Below are positions 20,158 to 31,580 of a stretch of DNA of 64,000 bases, piece by piece (positions within the stretch are counted from its first letter, which is position 1; every line of letters begins with the position of its first letter). The DNA is from Diabrotica undecimpunctata (Eukaryota; Arthropoda; Insecta; Coleoptera; Chrysomelidae), in assembly GCF_040954645.1 (NCBI RefSeq), contig NC_092811.1, positions 85,613,199-85,677,198 of the forward strand. The letters run 5' to 3'. Under the pieces are notes generated by a model that was given only the letters and a program-made list of their open reading frames with translations, did not search any database and was not told the DNA's origin. The translations under genes were made by a program, and so were the position numbers.

Positions 20158-21229
20158 ACATAATGATAAAATTAATTTATAATAAAATAATTCAATTCTA
20201 AAAAAACCTAATGAAATAACCACGCCTCTGGAATTGTATGATTTTCAATAGGTGGCCTTGACGACAACAGTGGGCTTAAGAAAACGCAGTTGCCACAATT
20301 ACCTCAATGTATATTATCTATGTTCAGCTGAAAAATTTACGTACTGTATAGTTACTTACACATACTACGTCGGATTAATGTAATTATTGTATTTACTTTA
20401 TTTATGTACTTATCACTAAAATAACTAGAACATAAAAACTATAATTCAATGCCGAAAATAATTTTAGTTTATTGCACTAAAATAAAATTATTATTAAGCT
20501 TTTTACCTCTTATTAAGACTAAAATAAATAATGGTAGATTTACTATTTATTATAAATAATAGGTTAAAAACTTTAAAAAATTGCAATTGAAATTTCTTCC
20601 TTTATTTATCAGTTAAACCTTGATAGGACATTGTCTTTATCAAGGTTTAATACATAAAAGATAAAGATAAATATGATTATTGTCTGATGTTCAAATATAT
20701 CTATTTTATGATGTCTATTTTGTACTTCTGCAATTGTTTGGCAATTGTTTATTTTAGATTAAAAGGCAAGTGATCCAAACTTTTATCTTACAATTGTAAA
20801 GCAAATTTATATCTATAGTTTTTGGTATTTACATTTATGAACCAAAGGTAAAAAATGTGTTCGTATAATTTTTATTATTGAGGTATATTAGATTTTTATG
20901 GATTGCTAGAGGATTACCTATTCTGCCCTCCCAAGCCAAAATGACGTAACTCAATATTTTGCCAATTTTGCGCTAAAGGTTGTGTAGGTTGGGTCTTTAT
21001 ACTTATACGCATCAAATTTACTAAGCAAAACAGACGTATCTCGCACGAAACCGCTTCAAAACTGCTAATAAAATATCCGTATCTCAAAAATAGCTGGAAA
21101 ACCTAGTCGAATTTGACTTAACTATATTTTCCTAAGCAAGACTAACCTATCTCAGAAATAAGTTAATTTGGCTATTTAATGATATAAAATAATCTAGACA
21201 TGCGTATTTTATGCTTAAGGGTGAATAGG
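20158..21229. other. AT-rich sequence without a recognised gene
   Basis: Nothing coding was supported. One notable item is a perfect 13-bp hairpin at 20613-20650 (ttaaaccttgata / tatcaaggtttaa, 12-nt loop). Confidence 0.4.
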
Positions 21230-21830
21230 TGAACAAATGAAGTCGTAAATAACGTTGATACGAATGTTGATATTACTAAAAAAATACAGTACGAAAAAAA
21301 ATCGGGTTATCTGTTGGTGACGAGAAAAAACTGAAATTTCGTAGAAGGGTAGAAAATCATTATGTCAAACGTAGTTGCTTAGAAAATAAATGCAGACCAA
21401 AATGTGTTAGTAAAATTTCAGAAGATAGTCGGTTAGTTTAAATGAAGAATTTTGAAAACTGGAATCGTCTAAAAAAAAGCTTTCATACTGGACCATATTT
21501 CAACGAATTCTGTGAAACAAAGAATAACAGAATCCAGTGCTGAACCATACAATAGGAACAAGTCACATACATATATGCTTCAGGATAGTGATGGTACTAT
21601 GCAGAAAGTTGTAAGGTATTCTTTCTCTTAGGATATAATAAAAGTTGTGATATTATTCCACATGCGTTAGGAGTTTTACAAATTTATATCCCACTCCCAC
21701 CAGACAAGAGAGGGACGATATGTTATATCCCATATAACAAACTGAATGACCAGGTAATTCGTAACCATATTATGTCCAACAAGCCGTCAATTAGATTCAA
21801 GACTTATTTAACTACGTTTACAAATTTTAC
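21230..21830 (+). pseudogene. Degraded fragment of an uncharacterised DDE-type transposon protein
   Basis: Allowing stops, the plus strand contains 'NHYVKRSCLENKCRPKCVSKISEDSRL' (Cys cluster), 'AFILDHISTNSVKQRITES', 'GTMQKVVRYSF' and 'LPPDKRG...NKLNDQVIRNHI'. The DKRG...N(K/R)xxxxxxxxIxxHI block also occurs in the better preserved copy at 43.4-44.2 kb ('DKRGKHSNRQNK', 'LALIKSHTKSF'). I take both as one insect repeat family whose protein has no name known to me. Very decayed. Confidence 0.4.
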
Positions 21831-21989
21831 ATTTGTTTGTAGCAAGTCAATTATATGTATAAGTAAAAAGATAATATATAACATATACAAAATACAATAG
21901 AAGATGAAAATACATTAATGCACATAACATAAAATAAAACATAAAATATATAAAATAAGAAGTATACCAACATAGTACATCCATGTTCA

Positions 21990-22486
21990 TGTTACTGCCT
22001 TAAAGTGATCAAAGTATTCACTAAGAGAGTAATAATGCAAATCTCAAAAGGTATTTTTTCAGACTTACTTTAAATTTATTCATCGAAAGTTGTTTAAGAA
22101 TCCTTAGGACATTGTATCTATTATAGTCAATTGAGTTTTTTTGTGATTTACTCAAACGATACTTATAACTGTTCTGATGTTATTTGCACCTCTTGTGCTA
22201 TAGTTGTGTCAGTTATAGTGTTTAATTAAAGTATCAGCGTTTTTATGTATTTCTACATTAACGCTGTATAGCCATAGTGTTGGCAAGGGCATTATCTTAT
22301 ATTTAATAAACAACGGTTTGCAAGATTCCAAGTAGCTAACTTTTGCAATTATTCTTATTGCTTTTTTTTGTTTGTATTTTTTTTTATAAATATTGTTAGG
22401 GCATTGCAAGAGTTTCCTAACAGAATAACACCATAGCTTAATGAATGGAAAAGAGAAAAGTACGTTATTTTCAAGGTATCAACACT
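21990..22486 (-). pseudogene. 3' part of a Jockey/CR1-like RT, split off by the BEL insertion
   Basis: Minus strand from 22486 downward reads 'VDTLKITYFSLFHS', 'LSYGVILLGNS', then (frameshift) 'KKAIRIIAKVSYLESCKPLF' and 'IMPLPTLWLYSV', ending near 21990 with 'NKFKVSLKKYLL'. This is the standard C-terminal thumb region of Jockey/CR1-type RTs. The frame continues directly from the fragment at 29143-30835 once the BEL element and one TSD copy are ignored ('KLVTS' on one side, 'VDTLKI' on the other), so both are one former gene. Confidence 0.82.
22482..22486. repeat. BEL target-site duplication (left)
   Basis: acact, repeated at 29138-29142 right after the 3' LTR. Confidence 0.85.
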
Positions 22487-22889
22487 TGTTAAAATCTAAA
22501 TGACCTGACGACGGATCTGTCGTCTTTGGAACGACGCAAGTATGGCTTGGCGACAGCTTGTCGCTAAGGGAAGATAAGTAAGAAGTCCCGTTACTTCTTA
22601 ACGGAAAGATGGTAAAACCAACCCTCCTCCGGCAAACGCATTCTGTTTCAATTCATCGAAGTAACAACATGTAGTATAATATTATAATATTAATATATTT
22701 GTAATATTTTTTATTTTCATTACAAACAATTAAGTTTTTTCATATTATAACGTTTGCGTAGAAGTATTAAATAGTTTAATTCACGGTCTTGTGTTCCGTA
22801 CTAAAACCACGGGAAGTCCAAATAATATTTAGCAACAAGTAACTGGAAGAATTCAAGATTTCCGTTTTCCACTAAACAGTTACACAACA
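22487..22889 (+). repeat. BEL 5' LTR
   Basis: Starts tgttaaaatc and ends ttacacaaca. The first 140 bp hold three hairpins in a row: gacgac/gtcgtc (22504-22521), cttggcgaca/tgtcgctaag (one mismatch in this copy) and taagaagt/acttctta. An AT-rich stretch with TATA-like sequence (tataatattataatattaa) lies at 22676-22695. Confidence 0.95.
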
Positions 22890-22892
22890 CAC

Positions 22893-22905
22893 TGGTCCTT
22901 CGATT
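22893..22905 (+). promoter_or_regulatory. Candidate primer-binding site
   Basis: tggtccttcg begins 3 nt after the 5' LTR, with TGG matching the tRNA CCA end. I could not assign the tRNA. Confidence 0.5.
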
Positions 22906-23638
22906 TGGATGCTTGCTGCTTTGGAAATACGAAATATCAAAGGTTAGTGCTTTTCCTTTTACCATTATTTCATTTTTTTACATTTTCACATGAGATTTAC
23001 ATTTGATTTGTTTCAATTCGGTGGAAAACTACTTCTATCTTAATTGTTTGTTATTAATCACTATTTTGTACAACATACGAAACATTTATTTGATTATTTT
23101 ACTTGGTACACGCGGTGGTGTGGTATTACAGGGTTTTATTCCTTATTTTACATTTAAAAATAACTAATTTGATTTTTTTTTAAATAATTTCTGCATTCTT
23201 ACACTACATCACTCAACATATATATATTTTTACATCCTATTTGGATGTATTTAGTATAATTTGCTATAATTTACATACACTTTTGGGTTCTATAACCAAT
23301 ACGGTTCGTCATTTGCGACTCGTAATCACACCTTATCGTCATTTCTACATCCTTTCTGGATAGATTTGACATATTTTCTTAATTTACAACTTTTGGGTTA
23401 TATTTACCAACCGATTAAGCTTTCCAACGATTCGGGCACGCTTTATAACTAAATAAAGCTACATCTAAATCACTTTAATCGTTTACACATTTTCTGCTAT
23501 TTTATTACAGCAATTTTATTATTTTATATTTTTTAAGCACAAAAATTTACATTTAGTTACATTTTCATTTAACACACAAGTTAAAATACTTAACATTGTA
23601 CCTTACTTATTTTAAATTTAATAAATTTACTTGTCACT
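22906..23638. other. BEL 5' untranslated leader
   Basis: About 730 bp between primer site and gag ATG with no ORF. It contains an imperfect repeat of an about 110-bp unit (acatcctatttggatgtattt at 23233, then acatcctttctggatagattt at 23347), possibly part of the packaging region. Confidence 0.5.
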
Positions 23639-26600
23639 ATGGCTGAAGCTGCTCATAATGCTAAAATTAAACGCACTTCAATTAAGGGCACTTTAACTCG
23701 TTTCTCGAATTATTTTAACTCTGTCAAAGAGTTACCTGCAACTGAAATTAACTTTAGGGATTTACAGTTACGCCTTGAGAAAGTTGAGAAGCCCTATGAC
23801 GATTTTGATAATGTTCAATCAATTATTGAGGCTGATGACCCAAACTACACTACAAATGTATCTACTATTCATGACAAGGAACGAGCATCTTTTGAAAATC
23901 CATTCTTTTCTATCACTGGCCTAGCTAGAGAACTTCTTGCCAAACTTTCGACTCCTCCTGCTGGTCAGATATCCCAATCATCTACACCTTCCACAAGTGA
24001 AGTTAACATTTCTCAACAAAATATACGTTTACCTACCATTAATTTACCTTCGTTTGAAGGCGACTATGACACCTGGTTATTTTTTCGAGACACTTTTAAC
24101 TCTATCATCCACACAAATTCCGAACTTTCGAACATACAAAAATTTCACTATTTGAGACTATCCGTAAAGGGCATTGCTGCAGACACAATACGCAATCTAG
24201 ATATTTCTGATGCAACATATGCCACAGCATGGTCACTTTTAACGGAAAGGTTTGAAAATAAACCACTTCTGGTTAATAACCACATCAAAAAGCTCTTCAA
24301 TTTACCCAACATTTCTAGAAACTCACATAATGATTTGCGAGCCTTATTAGACGGTTTACAACGACATCTACGATCTCTTGAATCTTTACAAATAGACATT
24401 ACAGGTTGGGATCTTCTTATTATCTACTTAGTCACTACAAAATTGGACAACACATCTCACCGCGAATGGGAACAATCGTTGAAAGATAACGCTACAAATT
24501 TACCCACATTAAATGAGCTCACAGAGTTCTTAAAAGGAAAATGTAGAGTTCTGGAATCTCTTAATAATCGCGATGATAAACTCCGCACCAAAGCAAAATC
24601 TTTTGTATCTACGAACAATAACAGCAACACTTTAAATTGTTCATTATGTTCACAGAATCATCTTATTTATTCTTGTCCTAATTTTAGTAAATTACAGCCA
24701 ACCTCTCGCTTAAACGAAGCAAAACGTTTAAAACTTTGCATCAATTGTTTACGTTCTGGACATCCTACTAAAAACTGCAAATCTTCTGGCTGTCGCAAAT
24801 GTGGCAAACCTCATCATACGCTTTTGCATTTTCATAATTCTATTCAGAACACTCCAAATTTGGAAGCATCATCTTCTCAAATACCTTCCAATCAAACTAC
24901 AAACTCCTTAACAACTCACAACCATTTTGCTAGTTCGTCACAAATTTTACTGTCTACTGTTTTAATTAAGGTCTTTGACTCCAAAGGCAACATGCATGAA
25001 GCTCGTGCACTGTTGGACAGTGGTTCGGAAAGTAATTTCATTACTCAACGTTTACTTAATATTTTGAAATTACCCACAACTGCAATTGATTTTTCTGTCT
25101 ATGGCATAAATCAAACAAATTCTGTGGTTCATCTTAAAACTTCTCTTACCTTCAAATCAAATACAATCAACTTTACACGTACAATTTCTTGTTTAGTGAT
25201 GCCTGAAATAACTGGAAGACTGCCTTCTGTCACACTAAACAGGGAATCTCCAAACATTCCCTCTAATGTTACACTCGCCGATCCACACTTTAACGTTTCG
25301 TCTCCTATAGACATTTTAATCGGTGCAGACACATTTTGGGATCTTTTATGCGTTGGTCAAATTAAGCTTTTACATGGTCAACCAACTTTACACAAAACCA
25401 AGCTTGACCGGATTGTATCCGGTCCTATACCTTTTCTTTCTCGTAACAAAACAAATTGTCACTTTTCTAGCAACAGAAATCTCGAAAATCAGTTACAGAA
25501 ATTCTGGGAACTTGAAGAATTTCCAAAAACCAAGTTCTTTTCTGAAGAAGAACTTCAATGTGAGAAACACTTTAAAGAAACTACTTCCTTTGATTCTACA
25601 GGCAGATTCATTGTCTCTCTTCCTTTAATGTTACCTCTATCAAATCTTGCTAATTCAGAGATTTCAGCTACCAAACGTTTTTTCTCTTTGGAAAATAAAT
25701 TAAACTCTAACCCAACTTTGAAAGCAGATTACACTCAATGCATCAGTGAATACTCATCATTAAATCATATGTCTAAACTTCCTCCAAATTTAGTATCTCA
25801 TCCAGACTTCTTTCTTCCTCATCATTGCGTTTACAAAGGTAACAAGATTCGTGTCGTATTTGACGGATCTGCTAAAACTGACACTGGCTTTTCGTTGAAC
25901 GATATACTTATGGTAGGTCCTACACTACAAGACGATCTTTTTGCTATTATTTTACGTTTTCGGAAACACAAATTTGCTTTAACTGCTGATATCGTTAAAA
26001 TGTATCGACAAATTCTTATAAAGAAAAATCAGCGTTGTTTACAAAAAATATTGTGGCGATCTGATCCAAATTCATCTATTGAGACTTATACTCTAAATAC
26101 TGTAACTTATGGCACTGCTTCCGCTAGCTTTTTAGCAACGCGATGTGTGCAAGAAGTAGCTCACATTTACTCTGACAAATTTCCTGATATTTCGTCTATC
26201 ATTTTACGCGATTTTTACGTGGACGATCTCCATACCGGTGCTTCCACCTTAGACGAACTTAAACGTATTCAATCTCTAACCACTGAATTACTTTCAAAAC
26301 ATGGCTTTCATTTAAGTAAATGGAAATCAAATTCAACCGAATTAAAAATCGATAATATAGATAACACTCCTTTGGACATAGGTTCCAATGAAACTGTCAA
26401 AACATTGGGTCTCTTTTGGAATCCCAAATTAGACGTTTTCTTCTTTAATGTTCGACCTACTGCAAACAATTCTAGGATTACTAAGAGACGCATTATTTCT
26501 GCAATTTCGAAGATATTTGATCCTCTTGGTCTCTTAACAGCAGTTACAATAACCGCTAAGATCATTCTACAAGACTTATGGCGTCTAAAAATTTCCTGGG

Positions 26601-27292
26601 GTGAAGTTGTACCCATGGATATTCATACAAAATGGTCAAATTATCAATCCCAATTAGTCAATCCTAATAAATTACAATTCCCTAGATATATTACTGTTTC
26701 AAATTTTACATCCATACAATTACATGGATTTTCCGATGCGTCTACTGCAGCATATGGTGCTTGTATTTTTATTCGTTCCTTAGATGCTCAAGGAAATATA
26801 AGTTGTCATTTATTCTGTGCCAAAACCAGGGTAGCTCCTTTGAAACATATTCTTACAGTTCCCCGACTTGAACTTTCTGGAGCCCTACTCTTATCTGAAT
26901 TGATGGACAAAGTAAGGCAATCACTACAAATTAATTTTGATGAAATTGTTTGTTGGTGTGATTCCAGCATTGTTCTAGCATGGATCAATACATCTCCCAA
27001 CTTGTTAAAACCTTTCGTTGCGAACAGGATTTCACAGATTCAATCGTTGACTAATTCTAATTCCTGGAGATATATAAACACACAGGAAAATCCTGCAGAT
27101 TTATTGTCACGTGGTATTTCACCTACGGCACTACAAAATTCCGATCTATGGTTTCATGGCCCTCCATGGCTTTCATTGTCTGAAAATTTCTGGCCTCATC
27201 AACCCTTCAAACAGGTTAAAATTCCTGAACTTCGATCTTCTGTTAATCTATCCGTAAGAATTTGCATGAATCTTTACCAATTTAACATGTGA
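23639..27292 (+). CDS. BEL/Pao gag-pol, N-terminal 1,217 codons (gag, protease, RT, RNase H)
   Basis: ATG at 23639. Gag (DUF1759-like) covers ~1-320, then Cys/His knuckles at ~333-395 (CxxCxxxHxxxxC and CxxCxxxxHxxxxC). The aspartic protease has 'LLDSGSESNFI' at ~458-468. RT runs ~640-960 with 'VFDGSA' and the active site 'YVDD' at ~859. RNase H spans ~1025-1180 with 'FSDAS', 'LELSGA' and 'WCDSS' carrying its acidic residues. The frame stops at 27290-27292, just where the integrase part should follow, so this copy's polyprotein is truncated. It is the replication machinery of an LTR retrotransposon acting in cytoplasmic particles. Confidence 0.93.
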   Translation: MAEAAHNAKIKRTSIKGTLTRFSNYFNSVKELPATEINFRDLQLRLEKVEKPYDDFDNVQSIIEADDPNYTTNVSTIHDKERASFENPFFSITGLARELLAKLSTPPAGQISQSSTPSTSEVNISQQNIRLPTINLPSFEGDYDTWLFFRDTFNSIIHTNSELSNIQKFHYLRLSVKGIAADTIRNLDISDATYATAWSLLTERFENKPLLVNNHIKKLFNLPNISRNSHNDLRALLDGLQRHLRSLESLQIDITGWDLLIIYLVTTKLDNTSHREWEQSLKDNATNLPTLNELTEFLKGKCRVLESLNNRDDKLRTKAKSFVSTNNNSNTLNCSLCSQNHLIYSCPNFSKLQPTSRLNEAKRLKLCINCLRSGHPTKNCKSSGCRKCGKPHHTLLHFHNSIQNTPNLEASSSQIPSNQTTNSLTTHNHFASSSQILLSTVLIKVFDSKGNMHEARALLDSGSESNFITQRLLNILKLPTTAIDFSVYGINQTNSVVHLKTSLTFKSNTINFTRTISCLVMPEITGRLPSVTLNRESPNIPSNVTLADPHFNVSSPIDILIGADTFWDLLCVGQIKLLHGQPTLHKTKLDRIVSGPIPFLSRNKTNCHFSSNRNLENQLQKFWELEEFPKTKFFSEEELQCEKHFKETTSFDSTGRFIVSLPLMLPLSNLANSEISATKRFFSLENKLNSNPTLKADYTQCISEYSSLNHMSKLPPNLVSHPDFFLPHHCVYKGNKIRVVFDGSAKTDTGFSLNDILMVGPTLQDDLFAIILRFRKHKFALTADIVKMYRQILIKKNQRCLQKILWRSDPNSSIETYTLNTVTYGTASASFLATRCVQEVAHIYSDKFPDISSIILRDFYVDDLHTGASTLDELKRIQSLTTELLSKHGFHLSKWKSNSTELKIDNIDNTPLDIGSNETVKTLGLFWNPKLDVFFFNVRPTANNSRITKRRIISAISKIFDPLGLLTAVTITAKIILQDLWRLKISWGEVVPMDIHTKWSNYQSQLVNPNKLQFPRYITVSNFTSIQLHGFSDASTAAYGACIFIRSLDAQGNISCHLFCAKTRVAPLKHILTVPRLELSGALLLSELMDKVRQSLQINFDEIVCWCDSSIVLAWINTSPNLLKPFVANRISQIQSLTNSNSWRYINTQENPADLLSRGISPTALQNSDLWFHGPPWLSLSENFWPHQPFKQVKIPELRSSVNLSVRICMNLYQFNM

Positions 27293-28658
27293 AGAAATTG
27301 CCTGTTCTCTGACTTGTCTTATTCGCATTGTGCAAAATCAGTCTTTTTCTGAGGATTTCACACATCTCAAAAAACATGGCAAGGTCGATCATAAAAGCAA
27401 ACTTCTCACCCTGAATCCTTTTCTTGATCAAGATGACATAATTCGAGTTGGTGGAAGAATTCACAACGCTGACATCTCATATGAGAGAAAGCATCCCATC
27501 GTAATTCCACAAAAATATCATTTTACAGACATACTTGTACGGCATGAACACATGAAATTACAGCATGCTGGTCCACAGCTACTTTTATCTTCCTTGCGAG
27601 AGAAATATTGGCCTCTCAATGGACGCTATGTCATTAGAAAGGTTGAAAGGTTGCAGAAACTGCATCACATGTTTCAAGGCAGCTCCAAAACTCGAAACTT
27701 ATTTAATGGGTAATCTACCTTCTTCACGTCTTACTCCTTCACGACCCTTTACGCACTCGGGACTTGATTATGCTGGACCTTTTCTTTTAAAGGACCGTCT
27801 TACGAGGAACTACAAGACTATTAAGGGTTATGTAGCACTTTTTATTTGTCTGGCCACAAAGGCTATACACTTGGAGGTTGTGAGTAGTCTGACTACGGAA
27901 TGCTTTATAGCAGCTTTAAGACGCTTTACTTCTCGACGGGGTAAATGCGCTTCTATTCTTTCCGATAACGGGAGCACCTTTAAAGGTGCCAACAATAAAC
28001 TTTCCAACTTTCTCAAGACTAACAATTCTGCCTTACATGACACACTCTCTTCTGAGGGTATCGATTGGAAATTCATTCCGCCGCGTTCACCTCATTTTGG
28101 TGGTATCTGGGAAGCAGGGGTAAAATCGGTAAAATACCTCTTAAACGAGTAATTAGCAATACGGTTCTCTCCTATGAGGAGTTTTCCACTGTTTTGATTC
28201 AAATTGAAGCAATTCTCAATTCCAGACCTCTTTTTCCTATGTCTAATGACCCCTCAGACCTACTTCTTTTCACACCTGCACATTTTCTGGTTGGATCACC
28301 TCTCACATCAGTTCCTGACCGCAATCTGTTAGATGTTATGGAAAACAGGTTGAGCAGATTTCAAAGAGTGCAGCAAATGGTGCAATGTTATTGGACACGA
28401 TGGTCCAAAGAATACGTCTCTTCTCTTCAGCAACGCGTCAAGTGGAAGAAACAATGCAGTTCCCTTCTCAAGATTGGTTCCCTAGTACTTGTTAAAGAAG
28501 ATGGACTGGAACCTCTTAGATGGACCTTAGGTAGAGTAACTGACATCCATGCCGGCAGTGACGGAATTGTGCGTAGTGTAACGCTAAAAACAAACTCTGG
28601 CGTATACAAACGTCCGGTTGTGAAGTTATATGTACTACCGAACGAAAATCAACTTTAG
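27278..28658 (+). pseudogene. BEL/Pao integrase and C-terminal domain, frame-broken
   Basis: Continuation of pol in three successive reading frames (about 27278-27713, 27565-28152, 28065-28658), so at least three frame changes separate it from the RT half. Visible parts: an H2C2 zinc motif ('VRHEHMKLQHAG', 'CRNCITC'), the integrase core with 'HSGLDYAGPF' (Asp), 'LSDNGSTFKGA' (Asp) and 'HFGGIWEAGVKS' (Glu), then the DUF5641-type C-terminal region 'HFLVGSPLTSVPDRN' to a stop at 28656-28658. All three catalytic residues are visible but cannot be made as one protein from this copy. Confidence 0.9.
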
Positions 28659-28718
28659 TTTTTCATATTAACTTTTGGACATTATACATTTGAGTTTTTT
28701 GAACCCCCTTATGGCGTT

Positions 28719-28734
28719 CAAAGGGGGCGGCTTA
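28719..28734 (+). promoter_or_regulatory. Polypurine tract of the BEL element
   Basis: aaagggggcgg just before the 3' LTR; primes plus-strand DNA synthesis. Confidence 0.75.
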
Positions 28735-29137
28735 TGTTAAAATCTAAATGACCTGACGACGGATCTGTCGTCTTTGGAACGACGCAAGCATGGCTTGGCG
28801 ACAGCTTGTCGCCAAGGGAAGATAAGTAAGAAGTCCCGTTACTTCTTAACGGAAAGATGGTAAAACCAACCCTCCTCCGGCAAACGCATTCTGTTTCAAT
28901 TCATCGAAGTAACAACATGTAGTATAATATTATAATATTAATATATTTGTAATATTTTTTATTTTCATTACAAACAATTAAGTTTTTTTATATTATAACG
29001 TTTGCATAGAAGTATTAAATAGTTTAATTCACGATCTTGTGTTCTTTACTAAAACCACGGGAAGTCCAAATAATATTTAGCAACAAGTAACTGGAAGAAT
29101 TCAATATTTCCGTTTTCCACTGAACAGTTACACAACA
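28735..29137 (+). repeat. BEL 3' LTR
   Basis: 403 bp, nine substitutions relative to the 5' LTR and no indels. Here the second hairpin is perfect (cttggcgaca, gct, tgtcgccaag). Confidence 0.95.
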
Positions 29138-29142
29138 ACACT
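29138..29142. repeat. BEL target-site duplication (right)
   Basis: acact, matching 22482-22486. Confidence 0.85.
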
Positions 29143-30835
29143 TGTAACAAGTTTTAATTGTTTGAGTAAAAATAAGGCACTAGAAAGTTTAACCTTGAGA
29201 TGGTCAATATGGTTATACCATAAACAAAACAAAGTCATTAACATATATTATAAATAATAGAGGGCCCAGAACTGATCCTTGTTGAACTCCATGCTTTATC
29301 TGCTTAAATTCGGAAAGAGAGTTTCCATACTTGACTGCTTGGTATCTATCCTTTAGATACGATGAAATTAGTTCCAAATGAGAATATATGAGAATAATAG
29401 TCGAAGGCCTTTGAAAGATCACTCAGCGTTATGTCAGAGTGATATTGCTTCTCAAGGCCATCAACTATGGCACTCATCACATCTAACAGTGCATATGTTG
29501 TGGGACGATCCTTTCTAAAACCATGTTGTGAACTAGTAAAAAAGTTATTTGTCTCGAAGTATAAGAGGCTTCTTTAGAATTTTTTCGATTATTTTACTGA
29601 ATATCGAACCGATGGAAATTGGTCTATAATTGTCTACAAGGTCACGATCGCCGTTTTTAAAAATAGGAACAATCTTGGAGTATTTATGAAGTATAAATGA
29701 AGTTGGGAATATCCCGATTGAAAAAATACTATTAATGAGATGTGTTAAAGGTTTAGTAGTTATTTCACTAGGGCTTTTGAGAAAAGATGCGTTTAGCTCA
29801 TTAGTATCCAAACAATTTGAATTTTTTAATGTTTTTATAACTGCGGATACTTCTTGTTGATTGGTTTGAGACAGAAAAAATTAATTCGATGGAGCTGAAA
29901 ATTTTTGATAGTTCAAAATTGTGTCGTCTGGTGTATTTGGAAGGGATTTTATAATATTCTCAGCAATGTCAACAAAAAAGTTATTCAAAGAGTCCCAAGA
30001 TATGCTGGTTGTTGAATTATGTAAACTATTTGTTTTAATCCGCTCATAGTTATTTACCTTCAAATACGTCTTGGATCTACTCTTTGAAGTTAATATCAAT
30101 TGATCATATGCCAGCTTTTTCGTTCTTTTCAGCTCAGCATTGTAATGATTTTTATATCTTTTATATTTACTGTAATGTACTGGGTTTTTTGGAGAATCAG
30201 CATGTATTTTATATGTTTGCAAATGATTTCTCATATTTTTTTAGTTGTCATTAAACCAGTTTACCGGACATCTTCTGTTTTTGATAACCAGTTTTTTTAC
30301 TGGAAAACATTGCGATACTGCAAGATTATAATTATCTATTAGAAACGTTGCTGTAACAATTTTTTCAATTAATATATGTAATTTACATGTTCCAGTCTAA
30401 CACGGATAAAAAGTTCCGCATTTTTAAGATATTCTTCTGCGTAAAGACTCTAGTGCAAACACTTGACTTTTGCTGAATTGATGTTAAGCTTATACTGATA
30501 TACTGGCCACGGTGATCAGAGAAACAAGGTTCAAGAACATTTGCCGAAACCGATCTTCTTCAACATTTGTTATAATATTGTCTATACGAGAAGCAGATGC
30601 ATCAGCAATTCTAGTCTAGTCATGGATTGTTTGTTTTATTCCAAATGATGATATTATAGAAGTTAGCTCACTAGTATTTACCGTTTTCGCAATAAAATTA
30701 ATATTAAAATGGAACCTGATAAATTTTCGAAATTTGTAAAAAAGACTTAAAATCGTTACATTTAGTCGATCTATACACTGCCAATACAACCGTGTTAATA
30801 TCTTGTAGAACAATTCCACAAAATTCAGATGTTGA
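29143..30835 (-). pseudogene. Jockey/CR1-like endonuclease/RT, 5' part of the split element
   Basis: Minus strand from 30835: endonuclease remnants 'GIVLQDINTVVLAVYRS', 'FNINF', 'TSIISSFGIKQTIHD', 'FSDHRGQYISI' (the SDH catalytic block); a linker 'MRNHLQTYKIHADSPKNP'; then RT 'FPTSFILHKYSKIVPIFKNGDR', 'NYRPISIGSIFSKIIEKI', '[10 protein letters not shown]' and '[19 protein letters not shown]' (motif B). The motif-A and YADD segments are deleted (near 29520 and 29210). It continues at 21990-22486 across the BEL insertion. Multiple stops; dead before or after the insertion. Confidence 0.85.
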
Positions 30836-31580
30836 AAAAAATCTGAAAAAATGAAAGATGAAGTTTCTGATCAAATATACAAAATAAAAAAAATAAGTAC
30901 TTTTAGCCATCTCCAAAAAAGTTATAAGCTCTTAAAAAATGAATTTTTAGGTTATGTACACTCAACCTACATGTCTAAAAAAGACAAGTTTTGTAAAAGC
31001 CTCAATTAGGCGTGTGAATTTTTAAAAATTTTTGAATTTATTGCAACCTACCGAAAAAAAAAAATACGAAAAAATGACGTCTTTGGGATAAGGAGTAGGG
31101 GCTGGCGGGCTAAAATTGCGCTGTCTTATTTTTTAATTGCATAAAACGTAAAAAAATGAAAAAACCCTAAAAAAGAGTTGTTTGGATTTTTGAAGATGGT
31201 GCACCATACCCCAAAATCTGAAAAAAAATTTCGGAACAAATAACAGGCAAGTTTTGTAAAAACCTATACATGTAAATTTTTTGAAATTTTGCAAATATGC
31301 AAAGTGGTTGCATCTTGCCAAAAAAATAAAAATGAAAAAATTACGTTATTGGTGGCAGAGGCGATACAAAGGAGTGAGGGCATTTCGATTAACTTAACGG
31401 GGGTACCTTTTTGGGTGTAGTGGCGAAAAATATGATATAATATATTATATTTTGTACCCTAGGACGAAAAGGAAATACAAGCTGTATTACAGCTGTAATA
31501 CAGTTATAAAGCACTAGCTTATAATAGGAAATGAGTCTTGTTCAAAATATTTCCCACATTTCCATGCTGGCTCACAAATC
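30836..31580. repeat. Two diverged ~263-bp direct repeat units
   Basis: caagttttgtaaaa occurs at 30985 and 31248, each followed about 80 bp later by a ttgcaa/ttgcat, cc-a-run, aaaaatgacgt / aaaaattacgt block and then a ggggc / gggc end. The spacing is 263 bp, suggesting two monomers of a diverged tandem repeat. No coding potential. Confidence 0.5.

Larger units (their letters stand above)
22487..29137 (+). mobile_element. BEL/Pao LTR retrotransposon, 6,651 bp, full length
   Basis: Two 403-bp LTRs (22487-22889, 28735-29137), TG...CA ends, 5-bp target duplication acact, and a single gag-pol order (gag, protease, RT, RNase H, integrase) of the BEL/Pao type. The LTRs differ at 9 positions (2.2%), a sign of moderate age. 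It is integrated inside an older Jockey/CR1-like element on the other strand. The integrase half carries several frame breaks, so the copy is not autonomous. No env-like ORF. Confidence 0.95.

Noticed and set aside
19287..20201. Five small ORFs on both strands
   Set aside because: They sit in the subterminal repeats of the non-autonomous hAT element and have no protein motif.
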